Assembly: GCF_026625885.1 (NCBI RefSeq)
Contig: NZ_CP113068.1
Coordinates: 62,001-126,000 of the forward strand
Length of the DNA stretch: 64,000 bases
Direction: 5' to 3'
Source of the DNA: Roseateles sp. SL47
GTDB taxonomy: Bacteria > Pseudomonadota > Gammaproteobacteria > Burkholderiales > Burkholderiaceae_C
The notes beneath the pieces were generated by a model. That model did no database searches and was not told the origin of the DNA. It was given only the letters and a program-made list of their open reading frames with translations. Shown in pieces: positions 49,483 to 58,141 of this stretch. Both the position numbers and the translations under genes were made by a program. How positions within the stretch are numbered: position 1 is the first letter of the stretch; every line of letters starts with the position of its first letter.

Positions 49483-50928
49483 ATGTCCTTCGATCTTGTC
49501 TTTTTTGGTGGCACGGGTGACCTGACCTGGCGAAAGCTCATGCCCGCGCTGTTCCAGGCCTTCCGGCATGGCAAGCTGCCTGAGAATGGCCGCATCCTCG
49601 CCGTGGCCCGCGACGAGATGCCTGATGAACGCTATCGGGAATGGCTCAAGGAGCGCTTCCGCGAAGTGGAAGAAGGCAAGCGCCCGTCGGACGAGGAATT
49701 CGAGCGTTTTGCTTCGCAGGTGCACTACCGGCGCATGGACCTCTCCCAGCCAGACCATTATTCGCGGCTGAAGGAATGGCTGGGCGAACGCAATGCCGAT
49801 ACCGTGGTGCTGTACCTGGCCACCAGCCCGCACTTGTTCACCCAGATCTGCGAGCAGCTGGGGGCCGCCGGCCTGAACGGCCCGAAGGTGCGGGTGGTGC
49901 TGGAGAAGCCGCTGGGGCATGACCTGGCCAGCGCCCAGCAGATCAACAAGGTGGTGCGCAGCGTCTTTGACGAAACACAGGCCTTCCGGATCGACCACTA
50001 TCTGGGCAAGCCCTCGGTGCAGAACCTGATGGCCCTGCGCTTTGGCAATGCCCTGTTCGAGCCGCTGTGGCGCCGGGAGAGCATCTCCAACATCCAGATC
50101 ACGCTGGCGGAATCGCTGGGCGTGGGCACGCGGGGTCCGTTCTATGACGGCACGGGTGCCCTGCGCGACATGATCCAGAACCACGCGCTGCAGTTGCTGA
50201 CCATGATCGCCATGGAGGCCCCCTCCAGCAACGATGCGGATGCCATCCGCGACGAAAAGCTGAAGGTGTTGCGAGCGCTCAAGCCATTCACGCCCGAGAC
50301 CGTGTCTCGGGATGTCGTGCGGGGTCAATACCGCGCCGGGACGGCGGGTGGCAAGCAGGTGCCCGGCTATCTGGAAGAAGGCAAGGTGCCAGCCGGCAGC
50401 CACACCGAGACTTTTGTGGCCCTGCGCACCGAAGTGCAGAACTGGCGCTGGGCCGGTGTGCCCTTCTATCTGCGTACCGGCAAGCGGCTCGCCGCGCGGG
50501 ATGCCCAGATCGTCATCAATTTCCGCCCGGTGCCTCATCCGATCTTCCCGGGTGGCAGTTGCCCGAACCGGCTCATCATCAAGCTGCAGCCGGAAGACGG
50601 CCTGGAGCTGCAACTGATGGCCGCCAAGGGAGGTTCCAGCAACGAAGCCCTCAGCCCGGTGTCGCTGGACCTGGACTTCGACAAGGCTTTCGCGGCGGAC
50701 CGTGTAGGCGCCTATGAACGTCTGCTGCTGGACGCCATCGCCGGTCGCCTCAACCTCTTCGTCCGCAGCGACGAGCAGGAGCAGGCCTGGAAATGGGTGG
50801 AGCCCATCCTGAACTACTGGAAGAACGACAGCACCGGCCCCCGCAGCTATGTGGCCGGCACCTGGGGCCCACCGGCAGCCAGCGCCCTGGTGGCGCGCGA
50901 CGGCCATTCCTGGATTGAAGAGTGCTGA
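49483..50928 (+). CDS. zwf: Glucose-6-phosphate 1-dehydrogenase
   Basis: Zwf oxidises glucose-6-phosphate to 6-phosphogluconolactone, feeding the pentose phosphate and Entner-Doudoroff routes. The product has 481 residues. The catalytic signature [19 protein letters not shown] is intact. The nucleotide-binding start is [18 protein letters not shown], with GGTGDLTW in place of the common GASGDLAKR form. The ATG at 49483 has AGGAG about 10 bases upstream. The regulator gene follows after 25 bases. Confidence 0.97.
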   Translation: MSFDLVFFGGTGDLTWRKLMPALFQAFRHGKLPENGRILAVARDEMPDERYREWLKERFREVEEGKRPSDEEFERFASQVHYRRMDLSQPDHYSRLKEWLGERNADTVVLYLATSPHLFTQICEQLGAAGLNGPKVRVVLEKPLGHDLASAQQINKVVRSVFDETQAFRIDHYLGKPSVQNLMALRFGNALFEPLWRRESISNIQITLAESLGVGTRGPFYDGTGALRDMIQNHALQLLTMIAMEAPSSNDADAIRDEKLKVLRALKPFTPETVSRDVVRGQYRAGTAGGKQVPGYLEEGKVPAGSHTETFVALRTEVQNWRWAGVPFYLRTGKRLAARDAQIVINFRPVPHPIFPGGSCPNRLIIKLQPEDGLELQLMAAKGGSSNEALSPVSLDLDFDKAFAADRVGAYERLLLDAIAGRLNLFVRSDEQEQAWKWVEPILNYWKNDSTGPRSYVAGTWGPPAASALVARDGHSWIEEC

Positions 50929-50953
50929 CCCCCTTGCCGCGTGAGTGCCTGAC

Positions 50954-51820
50954 ATGAGCATGCTGGAACGCATCAAGGCAGCGTTGCCCGCTCTGCCACC
51001 GGCTGAACAGCGCGTGGCCAAGCTGCTGCTGGCCGACCCGCGCGCATTTGCCAACCTGCCGGTGAGCGAGCTGGCGGACCGCTCCCATGTCAGCAAACCG
51101 ACGGTGGTGCGCTTCTGCCGCAGCGTCGGTTACGACGGTCTGGCCGACTTCAAGTTGAAGCTGGCCGGCAGCGTCAATGAAGGTGTGCCGTTTGTGCACC
51201 GGGCGGTGGATGAGGACGACAAGCCGGGCGACCTGATTGTGAAGGTGGTGGACAACGCGGTGGCGGCCCTGCTGCATTACCGCAATGACGCCGCCAGCCA
51301 TGCCTTCGAACGCGCCATCCTGGCACTGTCGGAAGCGGGCCGCGCGCACAAGCGCATCGAGTTCTACGGCGTTGGCAACTCCGGCATCGTGGCGATGGAT
51401 GCGCAGCACAAGTTCTTCCGGCTGGGCGTGAACACCTTTGCCTGCAGCGACGGCCACATCCAGCTGATGAGCGCCACCATGCTGGGCCCGGGCGACTGCG
51501 CGGTGATCATCTCCAACTCCGGTCGCAGCCGCGACCTGATGGATGCCGCCGAAATCGCCCGCAAGAAAGGCGCGACCACCATCATCATCACCGCCAGCGG
51601 CTCCCCCCTGGCGCAGATGGGCCAGTTGCCCGGACAAGTGCTGCTGGCGGTGGATCATCCGGAGGACTACGACCGCTACAGCCCCATGGTGTCGCGCCTG
51701 CTGCACCTGGTGGTGGTGGACGTGCTGACCACCGGTGTCGCGCTGCGGCTGGGTGAAAACCTGCGGCCGATGCTGCAGGAGATCAAGAAGAACCTGCGAA
51801 GCAAGCGCTACGCGCAATGA
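50954..51820 (+). CDS. hexR: RpiR-family transcriptional regulator, HexR-like
   Basis: The 288-residue protein starts at ATG 50954 (a GTG at 50945 is also in frame). An N-terminal RpiR helix-turn-helix covers residues 1-77 (VSELADRSHVSKPTVVRFCR). A SIS sugar-phosphate-binding domain spans 110-270 (EFYGVGNSGIVAMDAQHKF, then VIISNSGRSRDLMDAA). HexR represses glycolytic and Entner-Doudoroff genes and is released by KDPG. The location behind zwf and the HexR-like site ahead of zwf support the symbol. A strong terminator follows the stop. Confidence 0.88.
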   Translation: MSMLERIKAALPALPPAEQRVAKLLLADPRAFANLPVSELADRSHVSKPTVVRFCRSVGYDGLADFKLKLAGSVNEGVPFVHRAVDEDDKPGDLIVKVVDNAVAALLHYRNDAASHAFERAILALSEAGRAHKRIEFYGVGNSGIVAMDAQHKFFRLGVNTFACSDGHIQLMSATMLGPGDCAVIISNSGRSRDLMDAAEIARKKGATTIIITASGSPLAQMGQLPGQVLLAVDHPEDYDRYSPMVSRLLHLVVVDVLTTGVALRLGENLRPMLQEIKKNLRSKRYAQ

Positions 51821-51849
51821 AAAAAACCGGGCCACGCCCGGTTTTTTTT
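51820..51849. terminator. Rho-independent terminator behind hexR
   Basis: A 7-bp GC-rich stem ACCGGGC (51826-51832), loop CAC, GCCCGGT (51836-51842) is flanked by six A on the left and eight T on the right. It can work in both directions, serving hexR and the leftward mla operon whose last gene ends at 51878. Confidence 0.9.
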
Positions 51850-51877
51850 CGTCTGGCCTTCTCTCAGTTCTCTCAGG

Positions 51878-52204
51878 TCAGGCCGGAAGCGCCGGCGCCG
51901 CAGGCGCGGCCACGGCATCCGCCCAGAAGAGCGACTCCAGCCCATACACCCGGGCCAGCTCGCGCAGTTGAGGCGGCGACTGGAGCAGGTCCAGTTGCCA
52001 GCCGTTCTGCCCACACATGCGCAGGGCGCTGAGCAGCAGGCTGAGGGCGGCAGAGTCGAAGTCGTTCAGGCCGCTGGCATCGAGGCTGACCGAACGGCCG
52101 GCCGCATTGCCCACCTGGACCATCTCGGCCCGCAGCGCATCTTCCAGCTGAGCCCAGACCTGCGGCACGTTGTCCATGCGCAGGCGGGCAGGCAGCTTCA
52201 GCAT
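51878..52204 (-). CDS. mlaB: STAS-domain protein MlaB of the phospholipid transport system
   Basis: MlaB is the small cytoplasmic STAS subunit bound to MlaF in the MlaFEDB complex. The 108-residue product has the STAS pattern SVSLDASGLNDFDSAALSLL and an Ala/Pro-rich C-terminal tail. It is the last gene of the mla operon and starts 4 bases after the mlaC stop. The sequence is diverged, so position carries much of the weight. Confidence 0.85.
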   Translation of the reverse strand: MLKLPARLRMDNVPQVWAQLEDALRAEMVQVGNAAGRSVSLDASGLNDFDSAALSLLLSALRMCGQNGWQLDLLQSPPQLRELARVYGLESLFWADAVAAPAAPALPA

Positions 52205-52208
52205 GGCA

Positions 52209-52850
52209 TCAGCCCTTCTTCGGGGCCGACGCAGCCGGCTTGGCGGCGTTGCGCTCAGCCAGTGCCTTGATCAGGCCATCGATACCATTGGCATTGATTT
52301 CCTGGGCAAAGCTGTTGCGGTACTGATCGGCCAGCCAGATGCCCAGCACGTTGACGTCATAGATCTTCCAGCCGGCGGCGGTCTTCTCCAGACGGTAGTC
52401 CAGCTGGATGGGATCACCACGGCCGCGGATCTCGGTACGCACCACCACTTCGGTGTCTTCCGGGGCTGCACGCAGCGGCTTCAGGGCAATGGTCTGGTCC
52501 CGCACCTGGGTCAGTGCACCGGCATAAGTGCGCACCAGCAGGGTCTTGAATTCATCCTGCAGACGCTGCTTTTGCTCCGGGCTGGCCTGGCGCCAGAAAC
52601 GGCCCACCGCCGACGAGGTGATGCGCTGGAAGTCCACATGCGGCATCACCTTGGTGTCCACCAGCTCCATGATCTTGTTGACGTCACCGCCCTGGATGGC
52701 CTTGTCGCCCTTGACCGCATCCAGCGTCTCGATCGACAACTGGCGGATCAGTTGGTCCGGCGTGCTGCTATCGGCAGCAAAGGCCGACAGCGGGCTCACG
52801 GCGGCCACGGACAGGGCCAGCTTCAGCAGCAGTCGTTTGGTGGAAATCAT
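52209..52850 (-). CDS. mlaC: Periplasmic phospholipid-binding protein MlaC
   Basis: MlaC shuttles phospholipid between the outer-membrane MlaA complex and the inner-membrane MlaFEDB transporter. The 213-residue precursor starts at ATG 52850 with signal peptide MISTKRLLLKLALSVAAVSP and cleavage near AFA. The MlaC fold is seen in VMPHVDFQRITSSAVGRFWR, LVRTYAGALTQVRDQ and GWKIYDVNVLGIWLADQYRN. A longer frame to 52904 precedes the signal and is unlikely. Confidence 0.95.
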   Translation of the reverse strand: MISTKRLLLKLALSVAAVSPLSAFAADSSTPDQLIRQLSIETLDAVKGDKAIQGGDVNKIMELVDTKVMPHVDFQRITSSAVGRFWRQASPEQKQRLQDEFKTLLVRTYAGALTQVRDQTIALKPLRAAPEDTEVVVRTEIRGRGDPIQLDYRLEKTAAGWKIYDVNVLGIWLADQYRNSFAQEINANGIDGLIKALAERNAAKPAASAPKKG

Positions 52851-52927
52851 GCTTGTCCTTTCTCTCTTGGCAGGGACCTGACTACAACGCGCCAGGCCCG
52901 TCATGGGTGTACCGGGAAACGCCGCGC

Positions 52928-54082
52928 TCAGCGCGTGGCGGGTTTTTCGTCCGGTGTGATGACTTCGTAGTCGTCTTCTTCATCATCGGCACTGGAATGG
53001 GCCTTGATGTTGCGGCGCTGCAGATAGGCGTCCCGCACGAAGGTGTATTTATCCAGGGCGATGCCGTCGAGCATGTCGGTGACCTTCAGCAGGCCAGCCC
53101 GGGTGTTGACCAGTTGCAGCGCGGAAATCACCAGCTTGTATTCACCGTCATCAAACAGATAGGCCGGCGAGTAATAGATGTTGACCGGCAGCGCCACTGA
53201 ATCGCGCAGCGACGAGGGGCCCAGAATCGGCCAGACGATGTACGGTCCGGTCTTCACACCCCAATACCCCAGCGTGCGGCCCAGATCTTCAGAATTCTTT
53301 TCCAGGCCGGACGGCGTGGCAATGTCGATCAGGCCGGCAATGCCCAGCACGCTGTTGACGGCCACCCGCATCGTCTGCTGGGCGCCGGTCTTGAAGCGGC
53401 CCTGCAGGAACAGGTTGATCGCCGACCAGGCGTCGGAGAAGTTGCCAAAGAAGTTGTCCACCGCCTGACGGGCGGGCGAGGGCACGAGATTGCTATAGGC
53501 CGTGGCGACCGGACGCAGGACGTTCTCGTCCACCTTCTCGTTGAAGTTGAACACCTTGCGGTTCCAGCGCTCCCACGGGTCGAGGCGGTTGCGCACTCGG
53601 GGGGCCGGGGCCGGAATGTCGCCCTGCTCGGCGGCTTGCGCAGCCTGGCCGGCCTGACCGGCGGCGGCGGGCACCTGGGTGTCGCTCGTGGCGGTTGCGG
53701 AGGCTGCGGGGGCCGCAGCGGCTGGCGCGGCAGCGTCGGTTTCAGCGTCTGAAGCCGCCACCGCTGGTGGGGCTGCTGCCTCATCGGCAGCGGCTGCAGC
53801 GGCTGCTTCAGCATCGGCCGCAGCGGCTGCGGCGCTCTCGGGCGCAACGTCCTGGGCAGTGGCCAGGGCGGCTGTGCGAGCGGCTGTGAGCGCGGCTGTG
53901 AGAGCGGCTGTTTCGGTGTCGGCCGGAGCAGCAGCTTGGGCTTGGGCCTGGGCTTGGGCCAGCTCAGGATCCTGCGCCTGCGGCGCTTCAGTGCCGGCCT
54001 GCGCCGACTGGCCCGCCAGGGCGGCCAGCAGCGCTGCGCTCAGCAGTCCGGCGCGAAGGCTGGACTTGGCGATCTGCGTCAT
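52928..54082 (-). CDS. mlaA: MlaA/VacJ outer-membrane protein with a long Ala-rich N-terminal extension
   Basis: MlaA removes phospholipid from the outer leaflet of the outer membrane. The MlaA domain runs from about residue 165 (DPWERWNRKVFNFNEKVDEN) and includes NFFGNFSDAWSAINLFLQGR, TLGYWGVKTGPYIVWPILGP and a C-terminal acidic tail. The 384-residue precursor has a signal peptide ending SAQAG. No cysteine lies near the cleavage site, so the usual lipid anchor seems absent. Between signal and domain lie about 130 Ala/Gln/Asp/Glu-rich residues. Typical MlaA is 250-270 residues. It starts 4 bases inside the mlaD stop. Confidence 0.92.
   Translation of the reverse strand: MTQIAKSSLRAGLLSAALLAALAGQSAQAGTEAPQAQDPELAQAQAQAQAAAPADTETAALTAALTAARTAALATAQDVAPESAAAAAADAEAAAAAAADEAAAPPAVAASDAETDAAAPAAAAPAASATATSDTQVPAAAGQAGQAAQAAEQGDIPAPAPRVRNRLDPWERWNRKVFNFNEKVDENVLRPVATAYSNLVPSPARQAVDNFFGNFSDAWSAINLFLQGRFKTGAQQTMRVAVNSVLGIAGLIDIATPSGLEKNSEDLGRTLGYWGVKTGPYIVWPILGPSSLRDSVALPVNIYYSPAYLFDDGEYKLVISALQLVNTRAGLLKVTDMLDGIALDKYTFVRDAYLQRRNIKAHSSADDEEDDYEVITPDEKPATR
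53868..53915. repeat. 12-bp tandem repeat, four copies, in the mlaA extension
   Basis: Units of GCGGCTGTGAGA type begin at 53868, 53880, 53892 and 53904 (plus-strand reading). On the coding strand they encode the TAALTAALTAARTAAL stretch of the MlaA extension. The last copy is degenerate. Confidence 0.75.
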
Positions 54083-54555
54083 TTGTTCTCTCCCGAAGAT
54101 GCATCGGCCGCCTTGTTGTAGAGGAACTGACCAATGAGGTTTTCCAACACCACCGCCGACTGCGTCTGCTTGATCATGTCGCCGGCTGCCAGATTCTTCT
54201 CGTCCGCCCCCGGCTCCAGGCCGATGTATTGCTCACCCAACAGACCCGAAGTGAGGATCTTGGCCGAGCTGTCCTTGGGGAAGGCCACGCCCTGGTTGAG
54301 CTTCAGCACCACACGGGCCTGGAAGCTCTTGTCGTCAAAGCTGATCGAGTCCACACGGCCGACCACCACACCCGCGCTCTTCACCGCTGCACGGGGCTTC
54401 AGGCCGCCGATGTTGTCGAACTTGGCGGTGACCGTGTAGGTCTCTTCCAGATTCAGACTCAGCAGATTGCCGGCCTTCAGGGCCAGGAACAGCAGCGCCG
54501 CGCCGCCCAGCAGCACGAAGAAACCGACCCAGGCGTCATAACGAGAGGATTGCAT
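54079..54555 (-). CDS. mlaD: MCE-domain protein MlaD
   Basis: MlaD is the inner-membrane-anchored MCE ring of the phospholipid transporter. From ATG 54555 (GGAG at 6 bases) it has 158 residues, with one N-terminal helix (WVGFFVLLGGAALLFLALKA) and an MCE domain (VTAKFDNIGGLKPRAAVKSA, GLLGEQYIGLEPG). The end (LENLIGQFLYNKAADA) is the hydrophobic pore helix. It overlaps mlaA by 4 bases and lies 74 bases after the mlaE stop. Confidence 0.95.
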   Translation of the reverse strand: MQSSRYDAWVGFFVLLGGAALLFLALKAGNLLSLNLEETYTVTAKFDNIGGLKPRAAVKSAGVVVGRVDSISFDDKSFQARVVLKLNQGVAFPKDSSAKILTSGLLGEQYIGLEPGADEKNLAAGDMIKQTQSAVVLENLIGQFLYNKAADASSGENK

Positions 54556-54629
54556 CTGCAACTCCGGATCAAATCGAAATCAAACAATACGAAATCAGGG
54601 ACTGCACGGAACGGACGACCGGCGCCCGA

Positions 54630-55418
54630 TCAGATCGAGAACATCATGGCGGTCAGCATGAAGTCCAGGCCCAGCACGGCCAGCGACGCCATCACCACCG
54701 TCCGGGTGGTGGCCTCGGACACGCCTTCGGGCGTCGGCTTGCAGGTATAGCCCTGCAGCAAGGCCACAAAACTGACGGTCAGGCCAAACACCAGACTCTT
54801 GATGACACCGTTGCCCACATCGGCAAAGACATCCACCCCCCCCTGCATCTGCGACCAGAACGAGCCCGCATCCACCCCGATCAGCGGGACGGCAACCAGC
54901 CAGCCGCCCACAATACCGACCGCCGAGAACACGGCCGCCAGCAGGGGCATCGCAATGAAACCGGCCCAGAAACGCGGCGCCAGCACCCGGGTGACCGGGT
55001 CGACCGCCATCATTTCCATGGCTGTGAGCTGCTCACCGGCCTTCATCAGACCGATTTCGGCGGTCAGCGAAGTGCCGGCGCGGCCAGCAAACAGCAGCGC
55101 TGCCACCACCGGCCCCAGTTCCCGAACCAGGCTCAGCGCCACCAGCAGGCCCACCGCTTCGGCCGAGCCGTAGCGCTGAAGCGTGTAGTAGCCCTGCAAT
55201 GCCAGCACGAAGCCGACAAACAGGCCGGACACACCGATGATCGACAAGGAGCGGTTGCCCAGGAAGAAGATCTGCTCGCGCACCAGCACAAACCGGCGCA
55301 GACAGGCCCCCAGGCCCAGCAGAAGGCGTGCCAGCAGACGGGCGGACGACCCCCAGTCCACCAATTTCAGCCGCAGGCCGCGCCCGACGGCGGTTGGCGC
55401 ATTCATCAGGCCCTTCAT
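54630..55418 (-). CDS. mlaE: ABC transporter permease MlaE
   Basis: MlaE is the membrane permease of the MlaFEDB phospholipid transporter. The product has 262 residues and about five hydrophobic helices. The family run LVRELGPVVAALLFAGRAGT, then AEIGLMKAGEQLTAMEMMAV, then PRFWAGFIAMPLLA is intact. It overlaps mlaF by 4 bases. An internal ATG (residue 5) is a possible start. Confidence 0.96.
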   Translation of the reverse strand: MKGLMNAPTAVGRGLRLKLVDWGSSARLLARLLLGLGACLRRFVLVREQIFFLGNRSLSIIGVSGLFVGFVLALQGYYTLQRYGSAEAVGLLVALSLVRELGPVVAALLFAGRAGTSLTAEIGLMKAGEQLTAMEMMAVDPVTRVLAPRFWAGFIAMPLLAAVFSAVGIVGGWLVAVPLIGVDAGSFWSQMQGGVDVFADVGNGVIKSLVFGLTVSFVALLQGYTCKPTPEGVSEATTRTVVMASLAVLGLDFMLTAMMFSI

Positions 55419-56260
55419 GCGGCCTCCTCGGATTCAGGCAGGCCGAAGTCGGCATTCACCGGCGGCGCGGGCTGATGGAAGCGCACCGGACCATCCGGCT
55501 CGGCATTCACAAATTGGCGCACCAGCGGATCGGTGCTGGCCTTCAATTCCTCAGGGGAGCCCTGCGCCACCACACCACCGTTGGCCACCATGACCACGTG
55601 GTCAGCAATGGCGAAGGTTTCGTGCAGGTCGTGGGTCACGATGACGCTGGTCAGGCCCAGCGCATCGTTCAGGTCACGGATCAGACGGGCGGTAACGCCC
55701 AGGGAAATCGGATCCAGGCCGGCGAAAGGTTCGTCGTACAGCACCAGGTCCGGGTCCAGCGCAATGGCACGCGCCAAGGCCACTCGCCGGGCCATGCCGC
55801 CGGAGATCTCATTGGGCATGAGATCGCGGGCGCCGCGCAGCCCCACGGCATTGAGCTTCATCAGCACCAGATCACGAATCATCGGTTCCGACAGCTTGGT
55901 GTGTTCGCGCAGCGGGAAAGCCACGTTCTCAAACACGCTGAGGTCGGTGAACAGCGCACCAAACTGGAACAGCATGCCCATGCGCCGCCGCTGGGCATAC
56001 AGCTGGTCCTGCGTCATCGGTGCCAGGTCCTGTCCGTCGAACAGCACCTGGCCAGACACGGGTTTGAGCTGCCGGGTCAGCAGGCGCAGCAAGGTGGTCT
56101 TGCCGCCGCCGGACGAGCCGATCAGCGCCAACACCTTGCCGCGGGCAAGGCTCAGATTGACGTTGCTCAGGATGATGCGCTCTGCATAGCCGCAGGTCAC
56201 ATCCCTCACTTCAATCAGAGGTCCAGCTGGATTTGTGGGATGGGGATCGGTGAATGCCAT
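55415..56260 (-). CDS. mlaF: ABC transporter ATP-binding protein MlaF
   Basis: MlaF drives phospholipid transport by ATP hydrolysis. The product has 281 residues. Walker A reads GSSGGGKTT, the signature ISGGMARRVALARA stands where most ABC proteins have LSGGQ, as usual in MlaF, and Walker B is LVLYDEPFAGLDP. A 30-residue Pro/Glu-rich tail follows. It is the first gene of the leftward mlaFEDACB operon. Confidence 0.96.
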   Translation of the reverse strand: MAFTDPHPTNPAGPLIEVRDVTCGYAERIILSNVNLSLARGKVLALIGSSGGGKTTLLRLLTRQLKPVSGQVLFDGQDLAPMTQDQLYAQRRRMGMLFQFGALFTDLSVFENVAFPLREHTKLSEPMIRDLVLMKLNAVGLRGARDLMPNEISGGMARRVALARAIALDPDLVLYDEPFAGLDPISLGVTARLIRDLNDALGLTSVIVTHDLHETFAIADHVVMVANGGVVAQGSPEELKASTDPLVRQFVNAEPDGPVRFHQPAPPVNADFGLPESEEAA

Positions 56261-56506
56261 TGTGAGTGAGTTCGGCGGGCGAGCGTCCGACCGGGAGCCG
56301 GGATCATAGGGTAAAGCCCGGATTGATGCCGGAGCTCATCTGGGGCGCAGAAGAATTGCGACAGTTTCGTGAAGCGGCTTGACGATCAGACGCAATCCGT
56401 GACCGCCAGCGGCTCGCGCTCCGCTCACCGGGGCCCCTGCCCTGCTCATGTCGCAGCGCTGCTCCAGGGTCCGACGCCAAGCGCCCCCCCAGCCCCCTGC
56501 TGAAGT
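56261..56506. other. mlaF-pilE divergent intergenic region (left part)
   Basis: No gene is supported. A TATGAT -10 candidate for mlaF lies on the minus strand at 56308-56303 without a good -35 partner. An AGCGG...CCGCT inverted repeat sits near 56410-56428. The right part holds the CRP-like site and the pilE promoter, listed separately. Confidence 0.4.
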
Positions 56507-56522
56507 TGTGACGAAGTTCACA
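56507..56522. promoter_or_regulatory. CRP/Vfr-type operator upstream of the minor-pilin operon
   Basis: TGTGA (56507-56511), six bases, TCACA (56518-56522) matches the CRP/Vfr half-site consensus without a mismatch. The inverted repeat extends to GTTGTGA/TCACAAC (56505-56524). Its centre is about 92 bases before the transcription start predicted from GATAAT, a spacing compatible with a class I activator. Confidence 0.6.
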
Positions 56523-56570
56523 ACTCAAGACCCCCACAAGACGGGCGGAACCTGAGGCGCGATGAGCGGA

Positions 56571-56599
56571 CTGGCCTTCATCATGTCGCTACCGATAAT
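56571..56599 (+). promoter_or_regulatory. Candidate promoter of the pilE-pilY1 operon
   Basis: GATAAT (56594-56599, 5 of 6) is a good -10 box. At 17 bases upstream CTGGCC (56571-56576) is a poor -35, which fits a promoter that needs an activator. The predicted start near 56606 leaves a short leader with AGGAG 7 bases before the pilE ATG. Confidence 0.4.
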
Positions 56600-56620
56600 T
56601 TCGGCAAACAGGAGTGATAC

Positions 56621-57112
56621 ATGGCTGGGACTATGCAAATTAATGTAGGAAAGCCTGCAAAGGCCGGTCAGCGGGGCTTCACGCTCATTGAGCTGATGAT
56701 TGTGGTGGCCATCATCGGGGTGCTGGTGGCCGTGGCACTGCCGGCCTACAAGGATTACGTGATCCGTGGCGCCGTGACCGACGCCATCACCGGGCTGACC
56801 AATACCCGGGCGGACATGGAACGCTACTTCCAGGACTACCGCACCTATCAGGCGGTGGGCAGCACCGCCTCCCCGCCGTGCACCAGCACCGGCACGACGG
56901 TCGGCAAGTTCACCATCAGCTGCGCCACGGCCGACCTGACGGCGACCACCTACATCATCAAGGCGCAAGGCAGTGGCGTCGTGGCCGGTTTCCTCTACGA
57001 GGTGACCCAGGCAGATCAGAAAGCCACCACCATCACCAACACCCCGGGCTGGAATCAGGCTCGCTGCTCGGGCACAAAGTGGATCACGAAGAAGGGGGAC
57101 TCATGCACCTGA
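56621..57112 (+). CDS. pilE: Type IV (minor) pilin PilE
   Basis: The 163-residue prepilin has a class III signal [16 protein letters not shown], with PilD cleavage between Gly19 and Phe20 and Glu24 as the +5 residue. ATG at 56633 would give a 15-residue leader. The hydrophobic helix is followed by [20 protein letters not shown], typical of PilE minor pilins. Four cysteines lie in the C-terminal half, one pair near the end (CSGTKW...DSC). It heads the cluster, whereas in Pseudomonas pilE is last, after pilY1. It overlaps fimT by 10 bases. Confidence 0.9.
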   Translation: MAGTMQINVGKPAKAGQRGFTLIELMIVVAIIGVLVAVALPAYKDYVIRGAVTDAITGLTNTRADMERYFQDYRTYQAVGSTASPPCTSTGTTVGKFTISCATADLTATTYIIKAQGSGVVAGFLYEVTQADQKATTITNTPGWNQARCSGTKWITKKGDSCT

Positions 57113-57729
57113 GCCCACGCCCCCAACGCGGCCTGACGCTGCTTGAGCTGATGGTGGTGATCGCCATCATTGCCATGATCAGTGCCTATGCCGTGCCAGG
57201 CATCCGGTCCTGGTCGAACAATGCGCAACTGCGCACGACCGCGACCAACCTGCAGGTGGCGCTCAAGCAGGCGCAGGGGGAAGCCTCCCGCAGCTTCCGC
57301 CAGGTGGTGTTCTTCCGGACCGCCGCCACCACTTGCAACGGCACCGAGCAGGCGTCCAGCACCGGCACCCGCTGGGTGATCAAGATGCTGCCCATCGTGT
57401 CCACCGAAAGCGCCTCGGCCACGCTCTGCGGCAGCCTGAATGAAGCTGCGCCTCTGGTCTCCGTGACCGGCCCACAGGCGGTCTGCTTCAGCGGCGCCGG
57501 ACGGCCCACGGCGCTGGCTTCCAGCGTGACCGGGGTCGGCGTTGCCTGCACCACCGGAACGGACAGCCAGATCATCTTTGGCATCTCGCCGACCACCACC
57601 ACGTCCAACACCAAGAAGATGCAGGTGTGGATGAACCTGGGCGGATCGGTCCGCAGTTGCGACCCCACCCGACTGTCCTCCGCCGCGCCGGATGGATGCC
57701 CTGCAGTCAACCAGACGCCCACCACATGA
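57103..57729 (+). CDS. fimT: Minor pilin FimT/FimU (GspH family)
   Basis: The 208-residue prepilin starts at ATG 57103 with a GGGGGA ribosome site inside the end of pilE. The class III signal is [20 protein letters not shown], cleaved after Gly10, with Leu at +1 and Glu at +5. The GspH-like domain follows ([16 protein letters not shown]). FimT and FimU are hard to separate, so the symbol is provisional. The stop overlaps the pilV start by 4 bases. Confidence 0.86.
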   Translation: MHLSPRPQRGLTLLELMVVIAIIAMISAYAVPGIRSWSNNAQLRTTATNLQVALKQAQGEASRSFRQVVFFRTAATTCNGTEQASSTGTRWVIKMLPIVSTESASATLCGSLNEAAPLVSVTGPQAVCFSGAGRPTALASSVTGVGVACTTGTDSQIIFGISPTTTTSNTKKMQVWMNLGGSVRSCDPTRLSSAAPDGCPAVNQTPTT

Positions 57730-58139
57730 AGCCGACCTTCCGTCCGTTGCCCGCACGGCGCCGTGCCCGTGGCATGACATTGATCGAAGTCCTCTGCGCC
57801 ATCCTGGTGATGACATTGGGCCTGTTGGGTCTCGTGTCGGTGATGGCCAAGGCCTCGCAGGCCACGGTTGCCACCGATGACGCCCAGCGTGCCGCCTCGC
57901 TGGCCAATGAACTGGCCACCGAAATGTGGCTGCGCGGCACAGTGAATGTGCCCACCGCCACGCTCAACGCCTGGAGAACCCGCGTGAGCACCGCCTCCGA
58001 CATGGGCCTGCCCAGCGGGGTTGGCGCCGTGTCCCAGCCGAACACCTCCATCAATTTCGCACGCATCACCATCACCTGGACTCCGCCGGGTGCTACCAAT
58101 GCGCGCCAGTACTTCACCGATGTGCGGTTGAACAACTGA
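57726..58139 (+). CDS. pilV: Minor pilin PilV
   Basis: The 137-residue prepilin starts at ATG 57726, overlapping the fimT stop (ATGA). The signal RARGMTLIEVLCAILVMTLG is cleaved after Gly16, with Met at +1 and Glu at +5. The helix continues with LLGLVSVMAKASQA, a PilV signature. It primes the minor-pilin tip complex together with PilW, PilX and PilY1. pilW follows after two bases. Confidence 0.9.
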   Translation: MKPTFRPLPARRRARGMTLIEVLCAILVMTLGLLGLVSVMAKASQATVATDDAQRAASLANELATEMWLRGTVNVPTATLNAWRTRVSTASDMGLPSGVGAVSQPNTSINFARITITWTPPGATNARQYFTDVRLNN

Positions 58140-58141
58140 TC

